Positions 28,816 to 37,713 of a DNA stretch of 64,000 bases are shown one piece after another. The notes beneath the pieces were generated by a model that had not been told where the DNA came from, made no database searches, and worked only from the letters and a program-made list of their open reading frames with translations. Positions within the stretch are counted from its first letter, which is position 1. Each line of letters begins with the position of its first letter. This DNA is from Paraburkholderia edwinii (GTDB lineage: Bacteria > Pseudomonadota > Gammaproteobacteria > Burkholderiales > Burkholderiaceae). A program made the translations under genes and the position numbers. The stretch is from assembly GCF_019428685.1 (NCBI RefSeq), contig NZ_CP080096.1, positions 2,852,001 through 2,916,000 on the forward strand, read 5' to 3'.

Positions 28816-30828
28816 ATGAACGACGACCAATACGATCAGGTGCACCAGGCGCTATACGCAAGGTTCGGTACGCATAGTCCATGCTGGCGTTTGTCGAGCG
28901 ACAGCAACGCGCTCGAGCTGTCGCCCGTGACCGGCAACGGTCCCGCCACCGCCGCCGTCGCGCTCAGCGCGCAACAGGCCGCGCAAATTCGCCGGCTGAC
29001 CGGCGTCACGTCGCACCTCACGCTCGATGTGCGCCTTTATGGCGAGCCGTTGCGTCTGCATCTTGTTGGGAAAAAGCTCAATAGCAGCACGTGGGCCGGG
29101 ACCGCATCGGAATACGACGATACGGAATCGGTTGCGCGCGATCTCGTGCATGGGCTCTCGTTTGCCGAGCAGGTCGTCTCCGAAGTGAATTCGGTGGTCG
29201 TGATTGTCGACCGCAATGGACGTATCCAGCGCTTTAACCGCCTTGCCGAAGAACTCACCGGCATGAAGGAAGAAGATGTGATCGGGCGCAGCGTTTGGGC
29301 GCTTTTCATGTCGTCGGAAGCTGGCGCGGCGTCGAGCCAGAATATTTCGGGCTTCTTCAATCGTGGCGTGTCCTATGAAGTCGAGCGGCTCGTGCGCACC
29401 GTGCACGGCGAGCGGCTTTTCCTGTTTCGCAACAAGTTCGTGCAAAGCGGCAGCGGTATGGACGAGCAGTTCCTGATCTGCTCGGGCACCGACATCACGG
29501 AAGAGCGCCGCGCCCAGGAGCGTCTGTCGGAACTCGCGAACACCGATTCGCTGACAGGCCTGCCGAACCGCAACGCGATCCAGGACAAGATCCGCACGGC
29601 GATCGCGAGCGCGGCGGCCGATAAGTCGGTCGGCATCCTGTTTCTCGATCTCGACAACTTCAAGAAGGTCAACGATCACTACGGGCATGTGTTCGGCGAC
29701 CGGCTGATTCAGGACGTGTCGGCCACCGTGCGCGATTGTCTCGATGAAGGCGATACGCTTGCACGTCTAGGTGGCGACGAATTCATCGTGCTGTCGTATC
29801 CGGCCACGGCCGCGTCGCTCGAAGCGACCGCGCAGCGCATTCTCGAACGGTTGCGCACGCCGTTCAGCCTCGGGCTCGTCGAGGTCTATACCGGCTGCTC
29901 GATCGGCATCGCGCTCTTTCCCGAACACGGCGACAGCCTCGAATCGCTGGTCCGCGCAGCCGACACCGCCATGTACGTCGCGAAGGATGGCGGCAAGCGC
30001 ACCTATCGCGTGTTCTCGCCGGAAATGAACCGCAAGGTCGCTGAGTATATGTGGCTCGACACGAACTTGCGGCGCGGCCTCGATGAAGGACAGCTGACGC
30101 TGCACTACCAGCCGAAGCTATCGCTCGCAACGGGCGTCGTGTGCGGCGTCGAGGCGCTCGTGCGCTGGAATTCGCCGGAGCGCGGACAGATCATGCCGAC
30201 CGAATTCATTCGTTACGCGGAGGAATCCGGATTGATCGGCCCGCTCGGCCGCTGGGTCATGCAGACCGCGGCCGCGCAGGCGGCACAATGGAAAGCGCGC
30301 GGCCACTCGTTGCGCGTGGCGATCAACGTGTCGGCACGGCAACTGGTCGACACCGCGGTGGTCCGGCATTTCAGCGAGGCGCTGCAATGCGCGAACCTCG
30401 ATCCGTGCCTCGTCGATCTCGAGCTCACCGAGAGCTGCCTGATCGAAGACGAAGCCGCGGCAATCGACCTGATCACGCAATTCCGCGAACTCGGCGCGCA
30501 GGTGCACCTCGACGACTTCGGCACCGGCTATTCGTCGCTGTCGCAACTCGGCCGCATTCCGCTCGACGTGATCAAGCTCGATCGCAGCTTCGTGCGTTCG
30601 ATCAACGTCGACAGGAAAGCGCAGGCACTCGTGCGCTCGATGGTGGCGGTTGCTCAGGCGCTGCAGCTGCAGGTGGTCGCGGAAGGTATCGAGACCGAAG
30701 CCGAAGAACTCTTTATGAAAGGCCTCGGCGTGGAATACGTACAGGGCTACCTGTACAGTCAGCCGATGCCGGCTGCTGAATTCGAACAATGGCTGGTCGA
30801 CCGGCAGAAGGTCCGGCTGATCGCCTGA
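28816..30828 (+). CDS. rpfR: RpfR: BDSF receptor, PAS-GGDEF-EAL c-di-GMP enzyme
   Basis: The 670-residue cytoplasmic protein starts MNDDQYDQVHQALYARFG. In order it has an N-terminal RpfF-interaction (FI) domain (about 1-95), a PAS domain (about 115-225, VVVIVDRNGRIQRFNRLAEE), GGDEF (about 240-405, intact RLGGDEF with GGDEF at 319-323) and EAL (about 420-665, EAL at 446-448, plus DDFGTGYSSL and the VVAEGIET segment). This order matches B. cenocepacia RpfR and E. coli PdeR. In B. cenocepacia, BDSF binds the PAS domain and stimulates c-di-GMP hydrolysis, and the FI domain binds RpfF. Both catalytic motifs look intact, so dual activity is possible. It is convergent with rpfF, 220 bp away. Confidence 0.92.
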   Translation: MNDDQYDQVHQALYARFGTHSPCWRLSSDSNALELSPVTGNGPATAAVALSAQQAAQIRRLTGVTSHLTLDVRLYGEPLRLHLVGKKLNSSTWAGTASEYDDTESVARDLVHGLSFAEQVVSEVNSVVVIVDRNGRIQRFNRLAEELTGMKEEDVIGRSVWALFMSSEAGAASSQNISGFFNRGVSYEVERLVRTVHGERLFLFRNKFVQSGSGMDEQFLICSGTDITEERRAQERLSELANTDSLTGLPNRNAIQDKIRTAIASAAADKSVGILFLDLDNFKKVNDHYGHVFGDRLIQDVSATVRDCLDEGDTLARLGGDEFIVLSYPATAASLEATAQRILERLRTPFSLGLVEVYTGCSIGIALFPEHGDSLESLVRAADTAMYVAKDGGKRTYRVFSPEMNRKVAEYMWLDTNLRRGLDEGQLTLHYQPKLSLATGVVCGVEALVRWNSPERGQIMPTEFIRYAEESGLIGPLGRWVMQTAAAQAAQWKARGHSLRVAINVSARQLVDTAVVRHFSEALQCANLDPCLVDLELTESCLIEDEAAAIDLITQFRELGAQVHLDDFGTGYSSLSQLGRIPLDVIKLDRSFVRSINVDRKAQALVRSMVAVAQALQLQVVAEGIETEAEELFMKGLGVEYVQGYLYSQPMPAAEFEQWLVDRQKVRLIA

Positions 30829-30914
30829 ACGGCACAGTCCGCACGACCCGCAAGACCTTCTGCCCGCCCGCCCGCTTGCGACATTGGGCCAGGCTATTTC
30901 CGTGAAGCTTCCTG

Positions 30915-30974
30915 CCGGGTTGCGCCGGGTTGCTCCCGCGAGTGCTCAAGCGGGTTGCTCCAGCGGGTTGCTTC
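30915..30974. repeat. Short repeats CGGGTTGC(T/G)C between rpfR and rpfF
   Basis: Four copies of a CGGGTTGCTC-like 10-mer (starting about 30915, 30925, 30951 and 30964) lie in the 220-bp gap between the convergent rpfR and rpfF stops. No T-tailed hairpin is evident. The repeats look like slippage. Confidence 0.6.
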
Positions 30975-31047
30975 AGGCTTGCCAGCGGTCGTTTCCGCTC
31001 GCGCTCAGCGTCTCTTCATCTTCAAAGGAGGAGCCGCGCTGCGTGCA

Positions 31048-31926
31048 TCAGGCGACGCTCGCGTTGTGATGCCGCAAGTTGCCCGTGCGTCGGTTTTGCA
31101 GCATCACGAGCCGTTCCATGAACGCAAGATCCTTCTCTTCGATCGTGAACGCGGCCTCGACCCAGTCTTCGGTGATTTCCATCAGCTCCGAGCGCGACAG
31201 CTGCAGCACCCGCTGGCGTGCACGCACCATCGCGCGGATGCCGTTCAGCTTCGGCCGCAGCGTATCGACGAAAGTACGCGTCGCGATATAGGCGTCGCCC
31301 GGTTCGAACAACTGATCGACGAGCCCTTTCGCCGCGTGCCATTCGGCCGTGTGCGATTCGCCGCCGCCGATCAGCTCCTCGGCGAGGCGCATGCCGGCAC
31401 GCCGCGCGACCAGCGAATATCCGCCCATGCCCGGAAACAGATTGAACGCGATTTCGGGGAAGCCCATTCTCGCGTCGTTCTGCGCAAGCACGAAGTGATG
31501 CGCGAGCGCGGCCTCGAATCCGCCGCCGAGTGCTGTGCCCTCGATCATCGCGATCGAGATCGCACCGGTGTCGAAGCCGCGCGCCGCCGCATGCACGCAA
31601 TCGACACAAGCGCGCGCATACGCCATCAGCGCCTGGCGCCGGCCGGCGCGAATCGATTCGGCAAAGAAACTCAGGTCTCCACCGACGTTGAACATGGTTG
31701 GGATCACCGAGCCTGTCACCCAGAAATCGATCGGCAGCCCTGACTCCTGCGCGGCCCGCGCGAGGCTCAGGATGTCGTGCACAAGCTCCAGGTTGAAGCA
31801 CGGACGTGGTTGCGCACGCAACATCATCCACATGATGTTGCGTTCTTCTTCATAAAAAGCCGAGATTTGCGAAAGATTACCCGCTTCGACGAACGGGCGG
31901 CATGCGTGATGGCTATTCAGGTTCAT
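31048..31926 (-). CDS. rpfF: RpfF: DSF/BDSF synthase (crotonase fold)
   Basis: The 292-residue enzyme is much closer to RpfF than to ordinary enoyl-CoA hydratases. It has MFNVGGDLSFF (about 78-88), GTALGGGFEAALAHH with catalytic Glu138, MGFPEIAFNLFPGMGGYSL with Glu158, and the C-terminal EKDLAFMERLVMLQNRRTG. The two Glu residues match those essential in Xanthomonas RpfF. These synthases dehydrate 3-hydroxydodecanoyl-ACP and release cis-2-dodecenoic acid by thioesterase activity. AAAAGGA precedes the ATG. It is convergent with rpfR, the same partner as in B. cenocepacia. Confidence 0.92.
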   Translation of the reverse strand: MNLNSHHACRPFVEAGNLSQISAFYEEERNIMWMMLRAQPRPCFNLELVHDILSLARAAQESGLPIDFWVTGSVIPTMFNVGGDLSFFAESIRAGRRQALMAYARACVDCVHAAARGFDTGAISIAMIEGTALGGGFEAALAHHFVLAQNDARMGFPEIAFNLFPGMGGYSLVARRAGMRLAEELIGGGESHTAEWHAAKGLVDQLFEPGDAYIATRTFVDTLRPKLNGIRAMVRARQRVLQLSRSELMEITEDWVEAAFTIEEKDLAFMERLVMLQNRRTGNLRHHNASVA

Positions 31927-32434
31927 TTCCAGTGGTCCTTTTAGGTTATAAAACGTCGGAAGAGCTATACGAGCCTAAAACAGACCACAATCCCGCGAGA
32001 GCGGCTGGCTAACATTTCGGCACAATTAATGGAGTGCGCGCGCCAGACCGGCCAGCGCGCCTTTGCGGTAACTCGTACCGACGTTTCATGGCGCAAACGA
32101 TTGCGATGGGACACGTGCAGCGAAATACCCGATCAGGCCCGCCGCGGCATGGATGGGCATAGCGCCATTAGAACCTTTGCTTCAATCTTTCTGTGGAAAT
32201 TTCATTCCATTTATGCAATGCGGTGCGGATATATTCCCGATGCATTTTTATTCGAATTATCGGAATGAAGTGAATAGCGCCCGGTGGACGGCGCTGAGGG
32301 CGGCGCTGAGGGCCGCGCGGGTGGTTGACGGCCGCCACGACGGGCGGCCGCGGATGTGACGTTTCGGTGTACGTCGCGTAGTGACGACGCACACATGCCT
32401 TGCACAATGCAAGGTGATCAGGATGCCAGACCGT
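31927..32434. other. Intergenic region upstream of rpfF
   Basis: These 508 bases lie upstream of rpfF and downstream of the M20 peptidase gene end. They hold no supported gene. The left part (31930-32030) should carry the rpfF promoter. A 12-bp tandem duplication GGCGCTGAGGGC lies at 32290-32313. Confidence 0.45.
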
Positions 32435-33892
32435 TCAGGGCGCGGCCGCGATCACCTCGGCGACGCAGGCTGTGAGCTTCTTACCGTACGGTACGTGCAG
32501 GAATTCGTTGGGACCGTGCGCGTTCGACTTCGGCCCAAGTACGCCGCACACCATGAACTGCGACTGCGGGAAGCCGGCTTTCAATACGTTCATCAACGGG
32601 ATCGTGCCACCCTGGCCGATATAGGCGCAGTCCGCGCCGAAGTGCTGGCGCGACGCGTCGTTCAATGCGGCGCCGAGCCACGTTGCGACGTCCGGCGCGT
32701 TCCAGCCCGTCGCCGCGCCGCTGTCGGGCTTGAAAGTGACTTTCGCGTTATACGGCGGGTCGAGTTCGAGCAAGGCTTTCAGTTCGTTGACGGCCTTGCC
32801 GGCATCGACGAGCGGCGGCAGCCGCAGCGACAGCTTGAACGCGGTGCGCGGGCGCAGCACATTGCCCGCATCGGCCAGCGACGGCAGGCCGGCCGCGCCG
32901 GTCACCGCCAGCGACGGACGCCACGTGGAATTGAGCAGCGCGTCTTGCGGGTCGGTTGTGGTCGGCAGGACCTGGCGGCCGTCCTGACCGCACGCCCAGG
33001 GCATTTTCTTCCACACGTCGTCGCCGAGTATCGCTGCGGTCGCTTCGGCTTCGCGCAGACGGTCAGGCGGTATCGGGCAATGAAAGCCCTTCGGCAGCAG
33101 ATTGCCGGTCGATGCGTCTTCGAGCCGCTCGAGCAGTTGCCGCATGATGCGAAAGCTCGATGGCGCGATGCCGCCGTAGGAGCCCGAATGAATGCCTTCG
33201 TCGAGTACCTGCACTTCGAGGTCGCCCGACACGAGACCGCGCAGCGACGTGGTGAGCCAGAGCTGATCGTAGTTGCCCGCGCCGGAATCGAGGCACACGA
33301 CAAGACCGACCTTGCCGAGCCGGTCGCGCAGCGCGTCGACATAGGGCAGCAGGTCGTAGCTGCCCGACTCCTCGCAGGTTTCGATGAGCCCGACGCAACG
33401 CGGCCGCTCGACGCCCTGCGCGTCGAGCGCCGCAAGCGCGGTGACGCTCGCGTAGATCGCGTAGCCGTCATCGGCGCCGCCGCGGCCGTAGAGCTTGCCG
33501 TCTTCGAGCTTCGGCGTCCAGGGTCCGAGGTCGTTGCGCCAGCCCGCGAATTCCGGCTGCTTGTCGAGATGCCCGTACAGCACGATGGTTTCGGTGCTGC
33601 CCGAACGCGTTGCGGGCGCTTCGAAGAAGATCACCGGCGTGCGGCCCGACAAACGCACCACTTCGAGCTTCAGGCCACGCACCGGCTGCGTCTCGGCCCA
33701 CTTCGCCGCTTCCGTGACGACGCGCTCGATATAGCCGTGCTTCTGCCAGTCGGGATCGAACGCCGGGCTCTTGGCGGGAACGGCGATGTAATCGGTCAGC
33801 GCGGGCACGATCTCGTCGTTCCATTTGCGCTCGACGAAATCGCGCAGCGTGTCGGGGTCCAGTTTTGAATGCGTGGTGGCGTCGGAAATCAT
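32435..33892 (-). CDS. M20-family metallopeptidase (dipeptidase)
   Basis: The 485-residue cytoplasmic zinc peptidase has the first metal motif LYGHLDKQP, then LYGRGGADDGYAI (bridging Asp), ETCEESGS (general-base Glu-Glu), VCLDSGAG and a C-terminal metal His in SNAHGPNEFLH. A lid/dimerisation domain of about 120 residues is inserted in the middle. It resembles the carnosinase/succinyl-diaminopimelate desuccinylase branch (peptidase M20C/F-like dipeptidases). Its length and motifs are complete. The dipeptide substrate cannot be named. It is divergent from the Imm-like gene at 34054. Confidence 0.9.
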   Translation of the reverse strand: MISDATTHSKLDPDTLRDFVERKWNDEIVPALTDYIAVPAKSPAFDPDWQKHGYIERVVTEAAKWAETQPVRGLKLEVVRLSGRTPVIFFEAPATRSGSTETIVLYGHLDKQPEFAGWRNDLGPWTPKLEDGKLYGRGGADDGYAIYASVTALAALDAQGVERPRCVGLIETCEESGSYDLLPYVDALRDRLGKVGLVVCLDSGAGNYDQLWLTTSLRGLVSGDLEVQVLDEGIHSGSYGGIAPSSFRIMRQLLERLEDASTGNLLPKGFHCPIPPDRLREAEATAAILGDDVWKKMPWACGQDGRQVLPTTTDPQDALLNSTWRPSLAVTGAAGLPSLADAGNVLRPRTAFKLSLRLPPLVDAGKAVNELKALLELDPPYNAKVTFKPDSGAATGWNAPDVATWLGAALNDASRQHFGADCAYIGQGGTIPLMNVLKAGFPQSQFMVCGVLGPKSNAHGPNEFLHVPYGKKLTACVAEVIAAAP

Positions 33893-34053
33893 CGCAGCAT
33901 GTCCGGTCGGGGAAAAAACACATGATAGTCCCGATCGTGGCTAGCGCTGCAGAGGGCGGCGTCGCACTGCATCGTGTGTCTCTGCGCTGCGCGCACGGCG
34001 TATTCGCGCGACAATGGTGCATTCGCCATGCATCGTCCACCCGTCGCAATCCA

Positions 34054-34353
34054 ATGGAGAATCTCCTCGTCCAAGGCGTCGCGGCCGTTGTCGCGCTGGC
34101 AGTCTATTTCCTGCCATCGATCATCGCCGACCGGCGCAAACGTTACGATCTGCTGACTATTGCGCTCTTCAACGCTGTGGTCGGCTGGACTGTATTCGGC
34201 TGGCTGCTCGCGCTTTACTGGGCCTTTCAGCCGAATCCGCCGAAGAACGTGGCTGGCGAAATCATCAAGTCGCGCAAGATCGTGAGCATGCGCACCTTTT
34301 CGACGATGCTCGCCGAGCGGGTGCGTCTGCGCTCGTCGCGGACGCGCCGCTAA
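34054..34353 (+). CDS. Superinfection-immunity (Imm)-like small membrane protein
   Basis: The 99-residue protein has two membrane helices: residues about 8-22 (GVAAVVALAVYFLPSII) and about 38-60 (ALFNAVVGWTVFGWLLALYW), joined by ADRRKRYD. The pattern matches the superinfection-immunity protein family named after phage T4 Imm, which blocks DNA entry of a second phage. In bacterial chromosomes the family is common and its role is usually unknown. It ends in a basic tail (RSSRTRR). No phage genes surround it, so an immunity role should not be assumed. Confidence 0.75.
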   Translation: MENLLVQGVAAVVALAVYFLPSIIADRRKRYDLLTIALFNAVVGWTVFGWLLALYWAFQPNPPKNVAGEIIKSRKIVSMRTFSTMLAERVRLRSSRTRR

Positions 34354-34541
34354 ATAGCCATACTGTTGACACGTTCGATGCGTCGGCAACAGCTGTTGTC
34401 GTGGGATAATCGTGGGGTTCGCGCAACTGGCGCTACGAGATGGATCACCATCGGGGAACGCGAACTGCGGTCTGCCGCTGGCCGGAGCCGCGAACCGCCG
34501 CGCGCCTGGGCATTGCCTCGATCTTGTCACGGAGACATGCA

Positions 34542-35174
34542 ATGCCCGAACACACCTCTCTTCTCGCTTTCGGTTTCGTCGCACTGGGTATGGCGCTGAC
34601 GCCCGGTCCGAACATGATCTACCTTGTCTCGCGCTCGATTTGCCAGGGCCGAACTGCCGGGCTGATTTCGCTCGGGGGCGTCGCGCTTGGATTTGTCGTC
34701 TATATGCTGTGCGCGGCCTTCGGCATTACCGCGTTGCTGCTGGCGGTGCCGTTCGCGTACGACGCGCTGCGCTTCGGCGGCGCGCTTTATCTGTTGTGGC
34801 TCGCATGGCAAGCGGTGAAGCCCGGCGGACGTTCGCCGTTTCAGGTGCGCACACTGCCCGCGGATAGGCCGCGCAAACTGTTTGCGATGGGCTTTGTGAC
34901 CAATCTGCTGAACCCGAAAATCGCGGTGCTTTATCTTTCGCTGCTGCCGCAATTCATCGATCCGCGACACGGCAGCGTACTCGGCCAGTCGCTCGCGCTG
35001 GGTTTCGTGCAGATTGCACTCAGTATGTGCGTGAACGCTGCCGTCGCGATGACGGCGGGTTCGATTGCCGGATTTCTTGCGCGCCGGCCCACGTGGCTCG
35101 TGATCCAGCGCTGGATGATGGGAACGGTGCTGACAGGTCTCGCCGTACGAATGGCCGTGGAAGCGCGGCGCTAA
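34542..35174 (+). CDS. LysE/RhtB-family amino-acid exporter
   Basis: The 210-residue inner-membrane protein has about six hydrophobic segments and the family motif GMALTPGPNMIYLVSRS at residues 16-32. Conserved GFVTNLLNPKIAVLYLSLLP (about 115-134) is the second family signature. LysE/RhtB proteins export basic, branched or homoserine-type amino acids; specificity cannot be read from sequence. A GGAGACATGCA stretch precedes the ATG. A tandem repeat array follows the stop codon. Confidence 0.9.
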   Translation: MPEHTSLLAFGFVALGMALTPGPNMIYLVSRSICQGRTAGLISLGGVALGFVVYMLCAAFGITALLLAVPFAYDALRFGGALYLLWLAWQAVKPGGRSPFQVRTLPADRPRKLFAMGFVTNLLNPKIAVLYLSLLPQFIDPRHGSVLGQSLALGFVQIALSMCVNAAVAMTAGSIAGFLARRPTWLVIQRWMMGTVLTGLAVRMAVEARR

Positions 35175-35208
35175 GCATTCGGAAAAGCGCGTTCGGGGGT
35201 CGCGCGCC

Positions 35209-35313
35209 TGGTGAGTCCGCTTGGTGAGTCCACTCAGTGAAGCCACTCAGTGAGACCGCCTGGCGAATCACGCCTGATGAATCCGCTCGGTGAGTCCCCT
35301 TGATGAATCACCG
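35209..35313. repeat. Degenerate 13-14-bp tandem repeat array, about eight units
   Basis: Units of the form TGGTGAGTCCGCT / GTGAAGCCACTCA / TGAATCCGCTCG repeat about eight times, with lengths of 12-15 bp, between the LysE stop and the end of the convergent DUF2158 gene. No fixed spacer exists, so it is not a CRISPR. It overlaps the last codons of DUF2158 by six bases. Confidence 0.8.
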
Positions 35314-35592
35314 TGTGGGGAGCATGACCCGAATGAACTTGTGCAGTTGCACCGAGCCCGCCGGAATCGAGCGCGGCTCGCAACGCACGTTCTCGCGATC
35401 AAAGATGTCCTGGCGCAGTTCACCGTGCTCGTCGAACCACTGGCAGACGAGCCGGTCGGCTGCCGAGCCGGCCACGGGTCCTGCGTAAGTTACCGTCATG
35501 CGCGGGCCGCCGGCCTTGAGCGTGACGACGTCGCCAACGTTGAATTGGCCGGTACGTGTCGTATCGAATGGTTTGAGAGTAGCAGTCAGCAT
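35308..35592 (-). CDS. DUF2158 (YodC-like) protein
   Basis: The 94-residue protein carries the DUF2158 core: FNVGDVVTLKAGGPRMTVTY (about 18-37) and LVCQWFDEHGELRQDIFD (about 50-67). E. coli YodC is the prototype; it is small, probably KOW/SH3-like and uncharacterised. GGGGACATC precedes the ATG at 35592; an upstream ATG at 35637 is in frame but would add a tail atypical for the family. It is convergent with the LysE gene. The C-terminal extension (PAGSVQLHKFIRVMLPTR) is longer than in YodC. Confidence 0.82.
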   Translation of the reverse strand: MLTATLKPFDTTRTGQFNVGDVVTLKAGGPRMTVTYAGPVAGSAADRLVCQWFDEHGELRQDIFDRENVRCEPRSIPAGSVQLHKFIRVMLPTR

Positions 35593-36116
35593 GATGTCCC
35601 CGTTATAAGCGTAGCGTCGAGCCGTCTGATCAAACAATGCCGTAAACGCACTACCGTCGAGTCAATTGAAAGAGTGCCGCAAGATTATCAATCGGATTTT
35701 CCGCAAGCAAGCTTTTTCTAAAAAGAAAACGTTCTGTGCGAGAATTAAGCGGATTTATAAAATATTTTAGAACGGGTGTTCATTATATGGGATAGCCCGG
35801 ATTACAAATCGTCGGCCTTGCACTGTAAGACTATCCCCTTGTACATGTAGGCCCGACGGCGGAACCAGCGATCACTGTAATCCTCTTCGACCGGACGATG
35901 TCATACGCGCGCCATAATCGTCGTTAACGCGGAGGCGCGTGGACTTAATGGCCGATAATCCAATCACCAATAAATCGGCCGATCATTGCTGAACATCAAT
36001 AAATCAGATTGGGCCGTGAAACTGTTAAAGGTCCGACTATTTAAGGGTAATTGCCAGGTATCGCGTAAATGCCTGACGAATATTTTCTCGGATTTTTGCC
36101 CGGGCTTTTGCTCGGT
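35593..36116. other. AT-rich intergenic region
   Basis: These 524 bases lie upstream of the DUF2158 gene and downstream of the MFS gene end. Composition is clearly AT-richer than the window average, with repeats of the AATAAATC type near 35965-36006. No gene or terminator is convincing. Confidence 0.45.
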
Positions 36117-37676
36117 TCACGCGCAATTCTTCAGCGCGCGATTCTCCCGCGCCAGCTGCAATGCACGATGCTGCTGATGGCGCACCACCATCACGCTCAG
36201 CACCACGCACGCCGCGAGCAGCACCGCGTTGATGCTGAGGCTGCCCTCGAACGCATGGGCGTATGCCCGCGGCGTGTCCTGCCCTTGCACGATGCCGAAG
36301 AACACGCCGCTGATGGCGGCGATACCGAACGCGGCGCCGATCTGCAGCGTTGTGTTCACGACGCCCGATGCAAGCCCCGCCTTTTCCGGCGCCACCTCGG
36401 ACAGCACGACGCGCATCACGGACGGAAACACGAGTCCATGCCCGATGCCCGCGCAGACGAGGCCCACGTAAAACACAAGCCCCGGCTCGCTGTGCCGCAG
36501 GGCCGCCCAGCCTGTCACTGTGAAGCCGACGGCGAGCAGCGCGAAGCCCAACGTCAGCACATGCGTGCCGATGCGCGCGACGACCGCGGGCGAAGTCAGC
36601 GGCCCGAACACGAAACCGATCGCAAACGGCATGATCGCGAGACCTGCCTTGAGCGGTGTCCAGTGCAGCCCGGTTTGCAGGTAGATGCCGTACGTCAGGA
36701 AGAACGCGCTGTTGCAGTAGAACAGGAATGCGACCACCAGGCCGATTGAAAAAGCAGGATTACGGAATAGTTGCAGGTCGACGAGCGGAAAGCCGCCACG
36801 GCGTACGATGCGCTGCTCGAAGCCGATAAAGAGCACAAAGACGGGTACGGAAAGCGCGAACATGACGAATGTCCACAGCGGCCAGCCGGCCTCACGGCCG
36901 TGCGTAAGTGGATAGATCAGCAACAGCAGAAGCAGCGACAACAGCACGACGCCGATCATGTCGATCTTCGTGCGCGTGGGCTGCCGGTTCTCCGGGATGG
37001 TCTTCCATGCGCCCACAAACGCGAGCAGCCCGATCGGCACGTTGATCAGAAACACCGCGCGCCAGTCGAGCCCGAAAGGCCGATAAGTAATCAGCGCGCC
37101 GCCGCCCAATTGTCCGACTATCGACGACAGCCCATAAACGAAGCCGTAAAAGCCGATAATTTTCGTCTGCTGATGGAGCGGCACGACCGCGCGGATCGTC
37201 GCGAGCACCTGCGGCACCATCAGCGCAGCGGCGAGTCCTTGCAGAATGCGTGCGCCGACGAGCATCGTGCCGCTGGTCGCGACGCCGCATAACGCCGACG
37301 CGATCACGAAGCCGGCCATGCCGGTCATGAAAATCCGCTTGCGGCCGAAAAGATCGCCGAGGCGCCCGCCTGTAATCAGCAGTACTGCGAACGCCGACGC
37401 ATAGGCGGAAATGATCAGCTGCAGCTGCGCGTCGCTCGCGTCGATGCCGGCGTGAATCGATGGCAGCGCCAGATTGACGATGAAATAATCGAGCGGCGCG
37501 AGAAACGCGCCGACGAGCAGCACGACGAGCGCCATGCCCGTGTGCGCGGCTGGCGGCGGCGCGTCGGAAGGAAGATGCCCGGTTGCTGGCGGGCGAACCA
37601 TGTGGCCACTTGCGCCGTCTTTCCCACTTTCATGTGTGTCGTCCGTCGAGGGACGCGAAATGCCTTTCGTATTCAT
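36117..37676 (-). CDS. MFS multidrug transporter (DHA2, 14-TM type)
   Basis: The 519-residue inner-membrane protein has 14 predicted helices. Motif A is GGRLGDLFGRKRIF (about residues 102-115) and motif C-like FGVYGLSSIVGQLGGG follows. The DHA2 family (EmrB/QacA/LfrA-like) exports drugs, dyes or toxic metabolites by proton antiport. The first 45 residues form a Pro/Ser-rich cytoplasmic leader. It lies 37 bp downstream of a tetR gene on the same strand. A TetR-type operator half overlaps its start codon, so it is probably repressed by that regulator. Confidence 0.9.
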   Translation of the reverse strand: MNTKGISRPSTDDTHESGKDGASGHMVRPPATGHLPSDAPPPAAHTGMALVVLLVGAFLAPLDYFIVNLALPSIHAGIDASDAQLQLIISAYASAFAVLLITGGRLGDLFGRKRIFMTGMAGFVIASALCGVATSGTMLVGARILQGLAAALMVPQVLATIRAVVPLHQQTKIIGFYGFVYGLSSIVGQLGGGALITYRPFGLDWRAVFLINVPIGLLAFVGAWKTIPENRQPTRTKIDMIGVVLLSLLLLLLIYPLTHGREAGWPLWTFVMFALSVPVFVLFIGFEQRIVRRGGFPLVDLQLFRNPAFSIGLVVAFLFYCNSAFFLTYGIYLQTGLHWTPLKAGLAIMPFAIGFVFGPLTSPAVVARIGTHVLTLGFALLAVGFTVTGWAALRHSEPGLVFYVGLVCAGIGHGLVFPSVMRVVLSEVAPEKAGLASGVVNTTLQIGAAFGIAAISGVFFGIVQGQDTPRAYAHAFEGSLSINAVLLAACVVLSVMVVRHQQHRALQLARENRALKNCA

Positions 37677-37689
37677 GACTGACCGTTCA
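37676..37689. promoter_or_regulatory. Second TetR operator at MFS start
   Basis: TGACTGACCGTTCA overlaps the first base of the MFS start codon. It is the reverse complement of the tetR upstream operator (TGACTGACCAGTCA in this orientation) with two mismatches. Repressor bound here would block the MFS ribosome-binding region or internal transcription. Confidence 0.65.
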
Positions 37690-37713
37690 AAAAATCGGCG
37701 AAATTTTTACGAC

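Noticed and set aside
28816..30828. Simple label of generic diguanylate cyclase/phosphodiesterase
   Set aside because: The extra N-terminal domain, its sequence and the convergent rpfF gene identify RpfR more precisely.
32381..33868. A 495-residue open frame on the plus strand
   Set aside because: It is antisense to the M20 peptidase, which carries all metal motifs; the shadow has none.
35209..35313. Possible CRISPR array or att site
   Set aside because: Units vary in length from 12 to 15 bp, have no spacers, and no integrase or cas gene is near.
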